A stretch of DNA of 64,000 nt from Ensifer adhaerens (lineage in GTDB: Bacteria > Pseudomonadota > Alphaproteobacteria > Rhizobiales > Rhizobiaceae), in the NCBI RefSeq assembly GCF_001270265.1, contig NZ_LGAP01000001.1, positions 868,001-932,000 on the forward strand, given 5' to 3'. Positions 1 through 8,650 of the stretch are shown piece after piece (positions within the stretch are counted from its first letter, which is position 1; each line of letters starts with the position of its first letter). The translations under genes and the position numbers were made by a program. The notes beneath the pieces were generated by a model, which was given only the letters and a program-made list of their open reading frames with translations, did not search any database and had not been told where the DNA came from.

Positions 1-83
1 ATCTCAACACCGAGTCCGGGCACGGCCCGTGGCCGGAAGGCACGATGGTCTTCGCGCAGTTTCTCAGCCGCCTGCAGCCCTGA
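1..83 (+). CDS. C-terminal end of an unidentified protein (cut by window edge)
   Basis: A frame open from the window edge runs through about 27 codons to TGA at 81-83. The peptide reads LNTESGHGPWPEGTMVF and ends SRLQP. The codon choice is GC-rich like the neighbours, so it is probably a true gene end. The fragment is too short to assign a family. Confidence 0.45.
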   Translation, partial: LNTESGHGPWPEGTMVFAQFLSRLQP

Positions 84-165
84 TCGCACTGCTAATAAGA
101 CGACTCGGCATTAATCCGAAGTTCATGGTCCGCGATCATCATCTGCCGGCAACAAATGCTGGATC

Positions 166-2727
166 GTGGGATACGTGACCGGACCGAAAGATCCCATCAA
201 CAACAAACGCCGTGCATCGGCGAAGCTAGACATTGTGATGCAATCGGCGCTGGACCAGCTGCCGGTCGGGGCGATCGTTGTCGACGAAACAGGGACGATC
301 GTTTCGGCAAGCCCTTATGTCTGCGATCTTTTGCGCCTTCGGTCGTCTGAGTTGCTCAATCGGTTTCTCCATGACCTTGTTCATGCCGACGACCACCACC
401 TGCTGTCGCCCAATGAGATGTCGCAACCTTCCGCATCCGCCCAAACGATCCGCTTGCATGGCGCTGCCGACACTGTTTCTCTGGTTTGTACCTCTTCTGC
501 AATGGCGGACAACCGCTTGTTGCTGATGCTTCCGGTCGACCACCTCATCTGCGAGATTGCCGGACTTCGCAACGATGAAACGCGGTGGAAATATGCGCTT
601 GAAAGTGCGCTCGAAGGCGTCTGGGATCACGATTTTTCGACCGGAAACCTCTTCTATTCCACCACGTGGAAGCGTCTGCGCGGCCTTCCTGACGACGCCG
701 AGGTCGACGGCTCGCTCGATGCCTGGATCGAGAATGTGCATCCGGACGATCGTGCCCATGTGTTGGCTTCGATCGGCCGCCAGGATTCGGGCGAGGTCAC
801 CTACAACACGTTCCAGTATCGCGAACGCCATGCGGACGGACATTGGGTCTGGATCGAAAGCCGCGGCGCATCCGTCGCCTATGGAGAGGACGGCAAGCCC
901 AGTCGCATCATCGGCACCGACACGGATATTACGCCGCGAAAGGAGGCCGAGACGCGGCTTGAGGAAATCTCGAGGCGTCTGCGGCTGGCGCTCGACGTCT
1001 CGAAGATCGGCGTGTTCGACCACAATCTCGAAACCCAGGAGACCCTTTGGGACGGACGCATTTTGAGCATCTATGGCCTTGATCCTGAGGCCGGCGCGCC
1101 GAGTGGCCGCAACTGGGAAGACATGCTGCATCCCGACGACCGGGAAATCGCTGTCGGGCGCGTCAACGATGGCGTCGCGGCGGGAGCCCCCTTCACCAAT
1201 GCTTTTCGGATCATCCGCGCCGATGGAGAGATCAGGCACATTCGCGCCAACACGGCGTTCTATGTCGATCGCGATGGCACGCGTAAACTGATCGGTGCGA
1301 ACTGGGACGTCACGGAAGACGTGGCGCTGCAGGAGGAATTGCGCAAGGCCAAGGCTTCAGCCGAGGCCCGCAACCGTGAACTTGAAGAAGCGCGCATCCG
1401 CATCGAATATAACGCGTTGCACGACTATCTGACGGACCTGCCGAATCGGCGCTACCTTGATCAGATCCTCGCCGATGATCCGACGCTCAATGCCATCCTC
1501 CACCTCGATCTCGATCGCTTCAAGCAGATCAACGACACGCTCGGGCATCAGGCCGGCGATGCGATGCTGACGCGTGCGGCCGCGATCCTGCAGTCTCATG
1601 CCGATCAGGACGACTTCATCGCCCGCATCGGCGGCGACGAATTCGTCATCCTTTGCCGTCGTGGCCGCAGCCTTGGCGAGCTGGGAGACCTCGCAGCGCG
1701 CATCGTCCATGCCTTCCGCCGCCCTATTCCCTATGACGGTCAGCTTTGCCGGCTGGGCGCCAGCATCGGCATCGCCTGGAGGGGCGAGAGCGACACCGAT
1801 CCGAAGCAATTGCTAATGAACGCCGATATCGCACTCTATCGTGCCAAAAGTCTCGGCCGCGACCGCTTCGAGGTGTTTTCCGAGCAGATCCAGAACCAGA
1901 TCCTCAGCGCCAAGCGCACCGGCGACGATATCCGGCAGGCGATCGAGGAAGGCCAGTTCGTGCCCTACTACCAGCCTCAGTTCGACGCCCGCTCGCTCGA
2001 TCTCATCGGTGTAGAAACCCTGGTGCGATGGGACCATCCCGAACGCGGCATCCTCGCTCCGACACATTTCCTGAAGGTGGCCGAGGAGATCAACGCCCTG
2101 CCCGCGATCGACAGGAACATCGTCGAGATGGCCTATGCCGATTTTACCGCCTGGCGTCGTGCCGGTCTCACAGTCCCCAAGATCTCGGTCAACGTCTCTT
2201 CACGCAGACTGCGTGATCCGAGCCTGATCTCCGACCTTCGCGCGATGCGCATTCCGCCGGGGGTACTGTCTTTCGAGCTGCTGGAATCCATATTCCTCGA
2301 CGATCTCGAAGATGAGATTGCCGAGACGATCGCGGCGCTCAACGGACTCGGCATCGAGATTGAAATCGACGACTTCGGCACTGGACACGCCTCGATCATC
2401 GGCCTGCTCAACCTCAATCCAGCTCGCCTGAAAATTGACCGGGCGCTGGTGGGGCCCATAACCGAAAGCGCCAAACAGGCAAAGCTCGTTCGCGCCATCA
2501 TCGACATCGGCCACTCGCTCAACATCAAGGTGGTGGCAGAAGGGGTGGAGACGTGGGAGCACGCGGCGATGCTGAGAGATCTCGGTTGCGACATCCTGCA
2601 AGGCTACGCGCTGGCAAAGCCGATGAGCCGCCTCGATTTCGAACAGCGCATCAGAAGCGGCTGGAAACCGTCTCCGGGCGCCGAAACGGCGCCGGAAAAA
2701 GGACGTCGCTACAAGGCGGCCAAATAA
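166..2727 (+). CDS. PAS-PAS-PAS-GGDEF-EAL cyclic-di-GMP turnover protein
   Basis: This 853-residue cytosolic protein probably both makes and degrades cyclic-di-GMP. There is no membrane segment. Three PAS-like sensor regions lie near residues 24-110, 140-260 and 270-390; the last two end in PAC-type sequences (GTDTDITPRKEAE and GANWDVTEDV). The diguanylate cyclase domain has an intact GGDEF at 489-493. The phosphodiesterase domain has ETL at 617-619 in place of EAL, a variant seen in active enzymes, plus intact DDFGTG and VAEGVET motifs. The four residues at the usual inhibitory I-site are DQDD, without the arginine of RxxD, so product inhibition at that site is unlikely. The start is a GTG at 166; GTG 175 or ATG 238 are alternatives, and no strong ribosome site decides between them. 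Confidence 0.93.
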   Translation: MGYVTGPKDPINNKRRASAKLDIVMQSALDQLPVGAIVVDETGTIVSASPYVCDLLRLRSSELLNRFLHDLVHADDHHLLSPNEMSQPSASAQTIRLHGAADTVSLVCTSSAMADNRLLLMLPVDHLICEIAGLRNDETRWKYALESALEGVWDHDFSTGNLFYSTTWKRLRGLPDDAEVDGSLDAWIENVHPDDRAHVLASIGRQDSGEVTYNTFQYRERHADGHWVWIESRGASVAYGEDGKPSRIIGTDTDITPRKEAETRLEEISRRLRLALDVSKIGVFDHNLETQETLWDGRILSIYGLDPEAGAPSGRNWEDMLHPDDREIAVGRVNDGVAAGAPFTNAFRIIRADGEIRHIRANTAFYVDRDGTRKLIGANWDVTEDVALQEELRKAKASAEARNRELEEARIRIEYNALHDYLTDLPNRRYLDQILADDPTLNAILHLDLDRFKQINDTLGHQAGDAMLTRAAAILQSHADQDDFIARIGGDEFVILCRRGRSLGELGDLAARIVHAFRRPIPYDGQLCRLGASIGIAWRGESDTDPKQLLMNADIALYRAKSLGRDRFEVFSEQIQNQILSAKRTGDDIRQAIEEGQFVPYYQPQFDARSLDLIGVETLVRWDHPERGILAPTHFLKVAEEINALPAIDRNIVEMAYADFTAWRRAGLTVPKISVNVSSRRLRDPSLISDLRAMRIPPGVLSFELLESIFLDDLEDEIAETIAALNGLGIEIEIDDFGTGHASIIGLLNLNPARLKIDRALVGPITESAKQAKLVRAIIDIGHSLNIKVVAEGVETWEHAAMLRDLGCDILQGYALAKPMSRLDFEQRIRSGWKPSPGAETAPEKGRRYKAAK

Positions 2728-2755
2728 AAACCGCCCGGCTTTTCAGCCGAGCGGC
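2725..2755 (-). terminator. Rho-independent terminator of the ATPase zeta subunit gene
   Basis: Read on the minus strand, a GC-rich hairpin (ccgctcggct / agccgggcgg with a 4-base loop) is followed by five T residues, just beyond the stop codon of the gene ending at 2787. The plus strand lacks a T-run here, so it serves mainly the minus-strand gene. Confidence 0.75.
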
Positions 2756-2786
2756 GATGTCATGGGGGCCGTATGGCTACCCGAAA

Positions 2787-3101
2787 TTACTTGCTCTGGA
2801 TCTGCTCGATCGCTTCGCCGAGAAGCTCAAGCATGCGCACACGGATCTGCTCTTCGCTCTGGGCAACGCCGGCAGCGTCGAAGTCTGCCTTGATCTTGCG
2901 CACGACGTCCTCGTGGCCGACCTCTTCGAAATCGGCTGCAACGACTTCCTTGGCATAGGCTTCGGCATCGGACTTGCCGAGCAAGCCGGCAGCCCAAAGG
3001 CCGAGCAGCTTGTTGCGGCGCGCCTCAGACTTGAACCTCAGTTCCTCGTCCAGCGCAAACTTCGCTTCGAAGGCCTTTTCGCGATCCTGCATCGTCGTCA
3101 T
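2787..3101 (-). CDS. F1FO-ATPase inhibitor zeta subunit (DUF1476 family)
   Basis: This is a small all-helical protein of 104 residues that starts MTTMQDREKAFEAKFALDEE, matching the zeta subunit of alphaproteobacterial F1FO-ATPases. In Paracoccus this subunit blocks ATP hydrolysis by binding F1; the same role is inferred here. The start at 3101 has a GGGAG ribosome site 8 bases upstream. A longer reading from 3167 would add 22 residues with no family match. It stands alone, far from any atp operon visible here, and has its own terminator. Confidence 0.9.
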   Translation of the reverse strand: MTTMQDREKAFEAKFALDEELRFKSEARRNKLLGLWAAGLLGKSDAEAYAKEVVAADFEEVGHEDVVRKIKADFDAAGVAQSEEQIRVRMLELLGEAIEQIQSK

Positions 3102-3214
3102 CAATTGATCTCCCTTGAGAATTCCATGCCGGAAATAGTTATCGCCATAAACCAAACCAGTGGTCAAAGTGCAATGCGAAGTTTTCTTGTTTCGTGACTT
3201 TCATGGTACCTTAA

Positions 3215-3318
3215 ACATGTCGCGCAAAAGTGCGCAGCGGTTTCGCGATAACGGCATGCGAAAAATCAAAGATCTGAAGCGCAAGGAGCGAATCCTGGAG
3301 ATCGCAACGCGCTTTAGG
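3215..3318. repeat. Rhizobial intergenic palindromic repeat (RIME1-like), diverged copy
   Basis: This segment of about 104 bp has the same layout as the copies at 20395-20498 and 55512-55615 but is inverted relative to them. Shared landmarks are catgtc, aaaagtgcg, agcggttt, atgcg, aaaga and agcg in the same order and spacing, and it ends in the palindromic gcgctttag. It lies between the zeta-subunit gene and purC. A 34-codon open frame inside it is an accident of the repeat. Confidence 0.7.
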
Positions 3319-3436
3319 TAAATCAGGGGAAGGGAAGATACGCCGATTGTGAAATGCGTTCTTTTCAGCTATGGACCCCGTGAGAAGACTCCACTAGCGC
3401 AACCCAAGAGCGCCAACAACCACAGAGACAATATCC

Positions 3437-4201
3437 ATGAATCGTCGCCGCCGTATCTACGAGGGCAAGGCAAAGATCCTTTATGAGGGTCCCGAGCCGG
3501 GCACGCTGATCCAGTTTTTCAAGGACGACGCGACCGCCTTCAACAAGAAAAAGCATGACGTCATCGACGGCAAGGGTGTGCTGAACAACCGGATTTCCGA
3601 GTATATCTTCACGCATCTGAACCGCATCGGCATTCCGACGCACTTCATCCGCCGTCTCAACATGCGCGAGCAGTTGATCAAGGAAGTCGAAATCATTCCG
3701 CTCGAGATCGTCGTGCGCAACGTTGCCGCTGGCTCGCTGGCAAAGCGCCTCGGCATCGAAGAAGGCACTGTCCTTCCCCGCTCGATCATCGAATTCTACT
3801 ACAAGGCCGATGCTTTGGACGACCCGATGGTCTCCGAAGAGCACATCACCGCCTTCGGCTGGGCAAGCCCGCAGGAACTCGATGACGTCATGGCGCTTGC
3901 CATCCGCATCAACGACTTCCTCACCGGTCTGTTCCTCGGCGTCGGCATCCAGCTCGTCGATTTCAAGATCGAGTGCGGCCGCCTGTTCGAAGGCGACATG
4001 ATGCGCATCATCCTGGCGGACGAGATTTCGCCGGACAGCTGCCGTCTGTGGGACATCGAGACCAAGGAGAAGCTCGACAAAGACCGCTTCCGCCGTGATT
4101 TGGGCGGCCTGGTCGAGGCCTACCAGGAAGTGGCTCGCCGTCTCGGCATCATGAACGAGAACGAGCCCGTGCGCGGCACCGGCCCGGTTCTGGTCAAGTA
4201 G
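3437..4201 (+). CDS. purC: SAICAR synthase (phosphoribosylaminoimidazole-succinocarboxamide synthase)
   Basis: PurC catalyses the ATP-dependent joining of aspartate to CAIR in de novo purine synthesis. The 254-residue length is typical of the family. The N-terminus [20 protein letters not shown] is the classic ATP-grasp-like PurC opening, followed by [18 protein letters not shown] and the [16 protein letters not shown] block. The ATG at 3437 agrees with family starts. It leads a purC-purS-purQ run on the plus strand, 32 bp upstream of purS, and probably shares its transcript. Confidence 0.97.
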   Translation: MNRRRRIYEGKAKILYEGPEPGTLIQFFKDDATAFNKKKHDVIDGKGVLNNRISEYIFTHLNRIGIPTHFIRRLNMREQLIKEVEIIPLEIVVRNVAAGSLAKRLGIEEGTVLPRSIIEFYYKADALDDPMVSEEHITAFGWASPQELDDVMALAIRINDFLTGLFLGVGIQLVDFKIECGRLFEGDMMRIILADEISPDSCRLWDIETKEKLDKDRFRRDLGGLVEAYQEVARRLGIMNENEPVRGTGPVLVK

Positions 4202-4233
4202 TTTCTGGTCAAGTTAGTTCGGGGAAAGTGAAA

Positions 4234-4476
4234 GTGATCAAGGCACGTGTAACCGTGACGCTGAAGAATGGCGTTCTCGATCCGCAGGGTAAGGCAATCG
4301 AAGGCGCGCTCGGCGCGCTCGGCTTCGACGGCATCGGTCAGGTCCGCCAGGGCAAGGTATTCGATCTTCAGATCGAGACCGGCGATAAGGCCAAGGCCGA
4401 GGCCGACCTCAAGGCGATGTGCGAAAAGCTGCTCGCCAACACGGTGATCGAAAACTACACCATCTCCCTCGCCTAA
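4234..4476 (+). CDS. purS: FGAM synthase subunit PurS
   Basis: PurS is the small subunit that bridges PurQ and PurL in the three-part formylglycinamidine synthase found in organisms with a short PurL. The 80-residue protein reads MIKARVTVTLKNGVLDPQGK and contains VRQGKVFDLQIE, both typical. I chose GTG 4234 over GTG 4228 because GGGGA sits 9 bases before 4234 but only 3 before 4228. It follows purC closely and lies 269 bp before purQ. Confidence 0.93.
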   Translation: MIKARVTVTLKNGVLDPQGKAIEGALGALGFDGIGQVRQGKVFDLQIETGDKAKAEADLKAMCEKLLANTVIENYTISLA

Positions 4477-4745
4477 CGGCGGCGGAGCGCCGCGGATGGC
4501 CGGATGTGACGGCTCGGGTGAACTGGAAATGACGATGAGGCCCATCTAGTACGGGCCCCTCTCATGCAGATCAGCCAAGCGACATCGAAGGGGCATTCTG
4601 TCCGCGGCTCGATGGTCTTAAAGTCGAGGGATGCGCAGTGCATCCAACATCGGCCCCGAGCGCACGGAACTGCGCTTCGGCCGCATCGGAAACCGCCTCG
4701 AATTGCATGAGCTTCAAGAGGCGCAGGCAGGGTTTGAACCGCACC

Positions 4746-5417
4746 ATGAAGTCAGCCGTCGTCCAGCTTCCAGGCCTCAACCGCGATCGCGACATGATCG
4801 CTGCCCTTACAAAAATCTCCGGCAAGGCGCCCGTGACCGTCTGGCAGACGGAAACGGAGATCCCGGATGTCGACCTGATCGTCATCCCCGGCGGCTTCTC
4901 CTACGGCGACTATCTGCGCTGTGGCGCAATTGCGGCCCGCATGCCGGTCATGCAGGCGATCAAGGCGAAGGCCGAAAAGGGCGTCAAGGTTCTTGGCGTC
5001 TGCAACGGCTTCCAGATCCTGGTCGAGGCCGGTCTTCTGCCGGGCGCCTTGATGCGCAACGCTTCGCTGAAATTTGTCTGCCGTGAAGTCAAGCTGGAGG
5101 TCGTCAACGCCGACACCGACTTTACCCGCGCCTATTCCAAGGGGCAGATCATCCGCAGCCCGGTTGCACACCATGACGGCAACTATTTCGCTGACGCGGA
5201 GACCCTGAAGTCGATCGAAGGCAATGGCCAGGTCGTGTTCCGTTATGCCGAAGGCACCAATCCGAACGGCTCGATGGGCGATATTGCCGGCGTGATGAAC
5301 GAGGCTGGCAACGTCCTCGGCATGATGCCGCATCCGGAAAACCTGATCGAAGCGGCTCACGGCGGCGCCGATGGTCGCGGCATCTTCGCTTCGGCTCTCG
5401 AAGTAATCGCTGCTTAA
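4746..5417 (+). CDS. purQ: FGAM synthase glutaminase subunit PurQ
   Basis: PurQ is a class I glutamine amidotransferase of 223 residues that supplies ammonia to PurL. The start [17 protein letters not shown] matches the family; an upstream in-frame ATG at 4638 would add 36 unrelated residues. The nucleophile cysteine lies in GVCNGFQIL, and the His/Glu pair lies in [10 protein letters not shown] near the C-terminus. The oxyanion segment [14 protein letters not shown] is intact. It works with PurS (just upstream) and PurL (3.2 kb downstream). Confidence 0.96.
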   Translation: MKSAVVQLPGLNRDRDMIAALTKISGKAPVTVWQTETEIPDVDLIVIPGGFSYGDYLRCGAIAARMPVMQAIKAKAEKGVKVLGVCNGFQILVEAGLLPGALMRNASLKFVCREVKLEVVNADTDFTRAYSKGQIIRSPVAHHDGNYFADAETLKSIEGNGQVVFRYAEGTNPNGSMGDIAGVMNEAGNVLGMMPHPENLIEAAHGGADGRGIFASALEVIAA

Positions 5418-5472
5418 CCGTCTCGCTGATAGAAGGCATTCGACCATCCCCTTAACGCAAGCGAGACCGTCG

Positions 5473-5880
5473 ATGCCTTCAATTTTCACTGGACGCCTGA
5501 CCGGCCCTGCTTGCGCGGCATTCGCCCTGACATTTCTGGCGTCCTGCCAATCGCCGCGCCCACCGGCGCCGACTGCAAATTCGGCTGCCCTGCCGACGAT
5601 GGAGCGCGTTGCGCTTGGCGCCAACAGCTGCTGGTTCAAATCGGGCGATCCGGCCTTCAAGAACTACCGGCTCGCGCCCGAACTCAACTCTTTTTCCGGC
5701 CGCCCTCGCATCCTGATCGTGCCGCGCAAGTCGCCCGAAGCACGGCCGCTGGCCGTCGTTCAGGCGGAAGGCCAGCCGGCACGACTTCAGGCGTTCGGGC
5801 CGTTGTTGAGCGAACCGGTCGGCACCCGCATGAGCGCAGATATCCGCCGTTGGGCCGCAGGCGGCCAGGGCTGCAACTGA
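5473..5880 (+). CDS. Predicted lipoprotein, function unknown
   Basis: This is a 135-residue protein with a signal peptide ending in a lipobox (LTFLASC), so Cys26 is the likely lipidation site. The mature part begins with a proline/alanine-rich linker and has two further cysteines (NSCWFKSG and the C-terminal GQGCN). I recognise no enzymatic motif. It starts 55 bp after purQ on the same strand and may be read from the purine transcript, but nothing links it to purine synthesis. Confidence 0.75.
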   Translation: MPSIFTGRLTGPACAAFALTFLASCQSPRPPAPTANSAALPTMERVALGANSCWFKSGDPAFKNYRLAPELNSFSGRPRILIVPRKSPEARPLAVVQAEGQPARLQAFGPLLSEPVGTRMSADIRRWAAGGQGCN

Positions 5881-6026
5881 TCAAGGCCGCGGTCGAGCGT
5901 TCAGACGCTGCGGGACTACCGCTCAGCGTTCGCTAAAGACGTCCGATCTCTAGGATCCACTTGCTGCGCGTGCGTTCCGGCGCATGTCGTTATCGCGAAC
6001 CGTGGCACACGTTTACGCGATGCGCT

Positions 6027-6332
6027 TTAACGCCAGAACGGCACCGACGATTCACGCCGGGCATCCTTTTCGCAGACACCGATATCGCTCAGTTGCCAGT
6101 CGCTCATCTCTTCGAGAGCGATGCGACTGCGCCTTCTGGCGGCCAGGAAGCAATAGAGCCTCCAGAGGCGCTGCATTGCATTCTTGGCGCTCCCCGAGAA
6201 TTCGACGTCAAACCCGACTTTGCGCCGCGCCCGAGGCGTCTTTTCCGGGGCAGTCGAGCAAATTGTATCAATTGTACTCATTGTGCGTTCCAATGCATCG
6301 ATTGACATCATTGCATTGGTGATAATTGACAT
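6027..6332 (-). CDS. DUF1127 (YjiS-like) small protein
   Basis: The C-terminal 45 residues carry the DUF1127 pattern: RRRSRIALEEMSDWQLSDIG followed by a short charged tail. DUF1127 proteins are small and often arginine-rich, and several affect RNA turnover or phosphate and carbon metabolism; the role here is unknown. The longest reading is 101 residues, but the first ATG (6330-6332) abuts a direct repeat that may be an operator, so ATG 6308 or 6281 are plausible starts. It is divergent from the MocR regulator gene and probably controlled by it. Confidence 0.75.
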   Translation of the reverse strand: MSIITNAMMSIDALERTMSTIDTICSTAPEKTPRARRKVGFDVEFSGSAKNAMQRLWRLYCFLAARRRSRIALEEMSDWQLSDIGVCEKDARRESSVPFWR

Positions 6333-6360
6333 ATTTCGCCCTGTAATCTAGATAATTGTC
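6321..6360. promoter_or_regulatory. Direct repeats in the DUF1127/MocR divergent region (candidate MocR operator)
   Basis: The octamer GATAATTG occurs at 6321 and again at 6351, exactly 30 bp apart (about three helical turns), each followed by one base and C. The only gap between the divergent genes contains the pair. MocR/PdxR-type regulators commonly bind direct repeats next to their own gene and a divergent target, which fits this layout; the binding itself is inferred. Confidence 0.45.
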
Positions 6361-6363
6361 ACT

Positions 6364-7782
6364 ATGACAAGTTGGCTCCCAGACATTCAGCAGGGTCACG
6401 GTCCGCTTTATGCGCGGATTGCAGACCAGATCGAACAGGCAATCGGCGAAGGCGCCCTGCCCGTCGGCGCCAAATTGCCGCCGCAACGCAACCTCGCCTA
6501 TGACATTGGTGTCACCATTGGCACCATTGGGCGCGCCTACAATATCGTGCGCGAACGCGGTCTTGTCAGCGGCGAGGTCGGGCGCGGAACCTATGTGCTC
6601 GATCACCAGGAAAGCCGCCCGCCGGAGCAGGCCGACCCGCTGACCACGTCCTTGGCCGGCACCCGGCCGCTGATTGCGCCCGCCGGAAAATTGCGCTTCG
6701 ACAGCACCGCGGCACCGGATATCGGCCAGGGTCATGTCTTGAGCGAACTGCTGAGCGAGATCAGCCACGATCACCACGCAGACATTGCCAGCTACGCGCG
6801 CAATTTCCCGGATCATTGGTTCGAGGCCGGATGCCAATGGCTGGCACGCGGTGGCTTTCGTCCCTCGCCGGAAACGATCGTGCCGACGCTGGGTGCGCAT
6901 GCTGCGGTTATCGCCGTAATCGCCGCCGTGACCTCGCCCGGCGATCGTATCGCCTTCGAGACGCTGACCTACTCCCAGGTCAGCCGCAGCGCCGGCCTGA
7001 TCGGACGTCGCACGACGCTGATGGAATCGGATGAATTCGGACTGATCCCCGAGGACTTCGAGCGGGTTTGCGCGCAGCAGCATCCCAAGCTCGCCTTCCT
7101 GATGCCGAGCGCGCAAAACCCGACCGTTGCCGTCATGCCGCTTGCCCGGCGCCAGGCGATTGCCGATATCGCCCGCAAATACGGCGTCTGGCTGGTCGAA
7201 GACGATCTTTATGGTGCCATGACCGGCGATCCGACGCCGCCTTTGGCGGAGCTTGCGCCCGAGCGAACCTTTCTTGTCGGCGGCCTTTCAAAGTCCGTCG
7301 CCGCTGGCGTGCGCGGCGGCTGGGTTGCCTGCCCTCCCCATTTCAGCCAGCGCATCCGCATTGCCCACAAGATGGTCAGCGGCGGCCTGCCGTTCATCCT
7401 GGCGGAGCTTTGCGCGCGGCTTGTTCTCTCCGGTTCGGCCACCATTCTGCGAAGCAAGGGTATCGAAGAGATCCGGGCGCGCGTGGCGATGGCGCGCGAA
7501 GTGTTCGACGGTATCGAGTTCAGCTCGCATCCGAGCGTTCCTTTCCTCTGGATGAAGCTGCCGGAGCCTTGGCTTTCCGGAACGTTCAAGCAGGCCGCAC
7601 TGCAGGAAGGCGTGCTCGTCGACGACGAGGACGAATTCAAGGCCGGCCGGGCGGACCGCGTCTTCCACCGCATCCGCATCGGCTTCTCCTCACCGGCCGA
7701 CCGCGCCGAGGTGCGGCATGGTTTTCAGACGCTGAGGCGGCTGCTCGACAGCGGGCGAGCCGGCTACGATAGTTTCGACTGA
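6364..7782 (+). CDS. MocR-family transcriptional regulator (GntR wHTH fused to aminotransferase-like domain)
   Basis: The 472-residue protein has a GntR winged helix-turn-helix at about 14-80 (PLYARIADQIEQAIGEGALP, then KLPPQRNLAYDIGV). A fold-type I aminotransferase domain follows from about 95. The PLP-binding lysine is Lys310 in GGLSKSVAAGVRGGW, and the AHAAVIAVIAAVTSPGDRIA and SAQNPT blocks are preserved. Such proteins use PLP as an effector rather than performing transamination. It diverges from a DUF1127 gene across a short gap with direct repeats, the usual arrangement for a MocR regulator and its target. The specific ligand cannot be told from sequence. Confidence 0.92.
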   Translation: MTSWLPDIQQGHGPLYARIADQIEQAIGEGALPVGAKLPPQRNLAYDIGVTIGTIGRAYNIVRERGLVSGEVGRGTYVLDHQESRPPEQADPLTTSLAGTRPLIAPAGKLRFDSTAAPDIGQGHVLSELLSEISHDHHADIASYARNFPDHWFEAGCQWLARGGFRPSPETIVPTLGAHAAVIAVIAAVTSPGDRIAFETLTYSQVSRSAGLIGRRTTLMESDEFGLIPEDFERVCAQQHPKLAFLMPSAQNPTVAVMPLARRQAIADIARKYGVWLVEDDLYGAMTGDPTPPLAELAPERTFLVGGLSKSVAAGVRGGWVACPPHFSQRIRIAHKMVSGGLPFILAELCARLVLSGSATILRSKGIEEIRARVAMAREVFDGIEFSSHPSVPFLWMKLPEPWLSGTFKQAALQEGVLVDDEDEFKAGRADRVFHRIRIGFSSPADRAEVRHGFQTLRRLLDSGRAGYDSFD

Positions 7783-7872
7783 TAACCCGGATCCACGGGT
7801 GACTTTCGCGCAAGGCTGAGCATCATATGTTTTAGCAGTCTTGCGTAGATCGATTCGCTTCTGGGATTCGGC

Positions 7873-8454
7873 ATGCCATCATTGCTTCTTCTTCGTCCGT
7901 CGCACTGCCTCGCAACATTGTCGCTTGTTCTCACTGGTGTGTTGCCGGCTGTTCCCGCTTTTGCCGGAAGCGGCATATTCGATGAGATGCGGTTCGGCGC
8001 GACCGCCTCGATCAACAACGGCGATAACCGCGAACACGGCGTTTTTCCCTCCGTTACCGTCTTCTTCGACCCGCTTGACGCAGACAGCGCCAAGGATCTT
8101 GGCGAGAAGCTGCTGCGGCCGCGCATTCATGCAGGCGCTGCCATCGCGACCTCGTCCGACGGTGCCAACGAAGTCTATGGCGGCTTGAGCTGGACCTTCG
8201 ATGTGACGAAGCGGTTCTTCATCGTGCTTGGCGCCGGCGGAACGGTGCATGACGGCGAATTGCACGCTGACGGCACATCCGGGCCGAAGCGCGGCTGCCG
8301 CCTGCTCTTCCGCGAATATGCCGCGGCCGGCTTCAGATTCGACGAGCATTGGAACCTGTCGGCGACGGTGGAGCATGCCTCTCATGCCTAACTTTGCGAT
8401 GGTCCCAACGATGGCTTGACCCGCGCCGGCCTCGCGCTCGGCTACAAGTTCTGA
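7873..8454 (+). pseudogene. PagL-like lipid A 3-O-deacylase / acyloxyacyl hydrolase, interrupted by TAA
   Basis: A signal peptide ending AVPAFAG is followed by a beta-barrel-type protein similar to the rhizobial acyloxyacyl hydrolase group of the PagL family. The catalytic-type H-x-S motif is seen in VEHASHA. An in-frame TAA at 8389-8391 stops the frame at 172 residues. The same frame then continues LCDGPNDGLTRAGLALGYKF and stops at 8452-8454. That tail is the expected last beta strand with the terminal phenylalanine that outer-membrane proteins need for assembly, and the stop replaces one expected codon (family N in HxSNAxL). Either the gene is inactivated by a very recent change or there is a base-calling error. 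PagL removes the 3-O acyl chain of lipid A in the outer membrane. Confidence 0.75.
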
Positions 8455-8650
8455 TGCAATAGCTTTGCCGGGGCGCTCGGGCGCCTCGCAAAAGCGCTGT
8501 AACCGTTGTTGATCGCCCGTATTTTTCTGTCGCGCCGCGCCGCAGCATACGCTAAAGAAGCCGCAAAGCGCCCCCTGTGTCTGTTGCGGTTCGCACGCGC
8601 CATATCCCGTGGAAGGATTGCGCGCCGCCCGAAGGATTTGACGGTCGACG

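Noticed and set aside
3217-3321. A 34-codon basic reading frame upstream of purC
   Set aside because: It lies wholly inside a dispersed palindromic repeat and has no ribosome site.
4571-4885. A 104-codon minus-strand frame in the purS-purQ gap
   Set aside because: Most of it overlaps purQ, the rest has no family match or ribosome site. The gap of 269 bp is left as non-coding.
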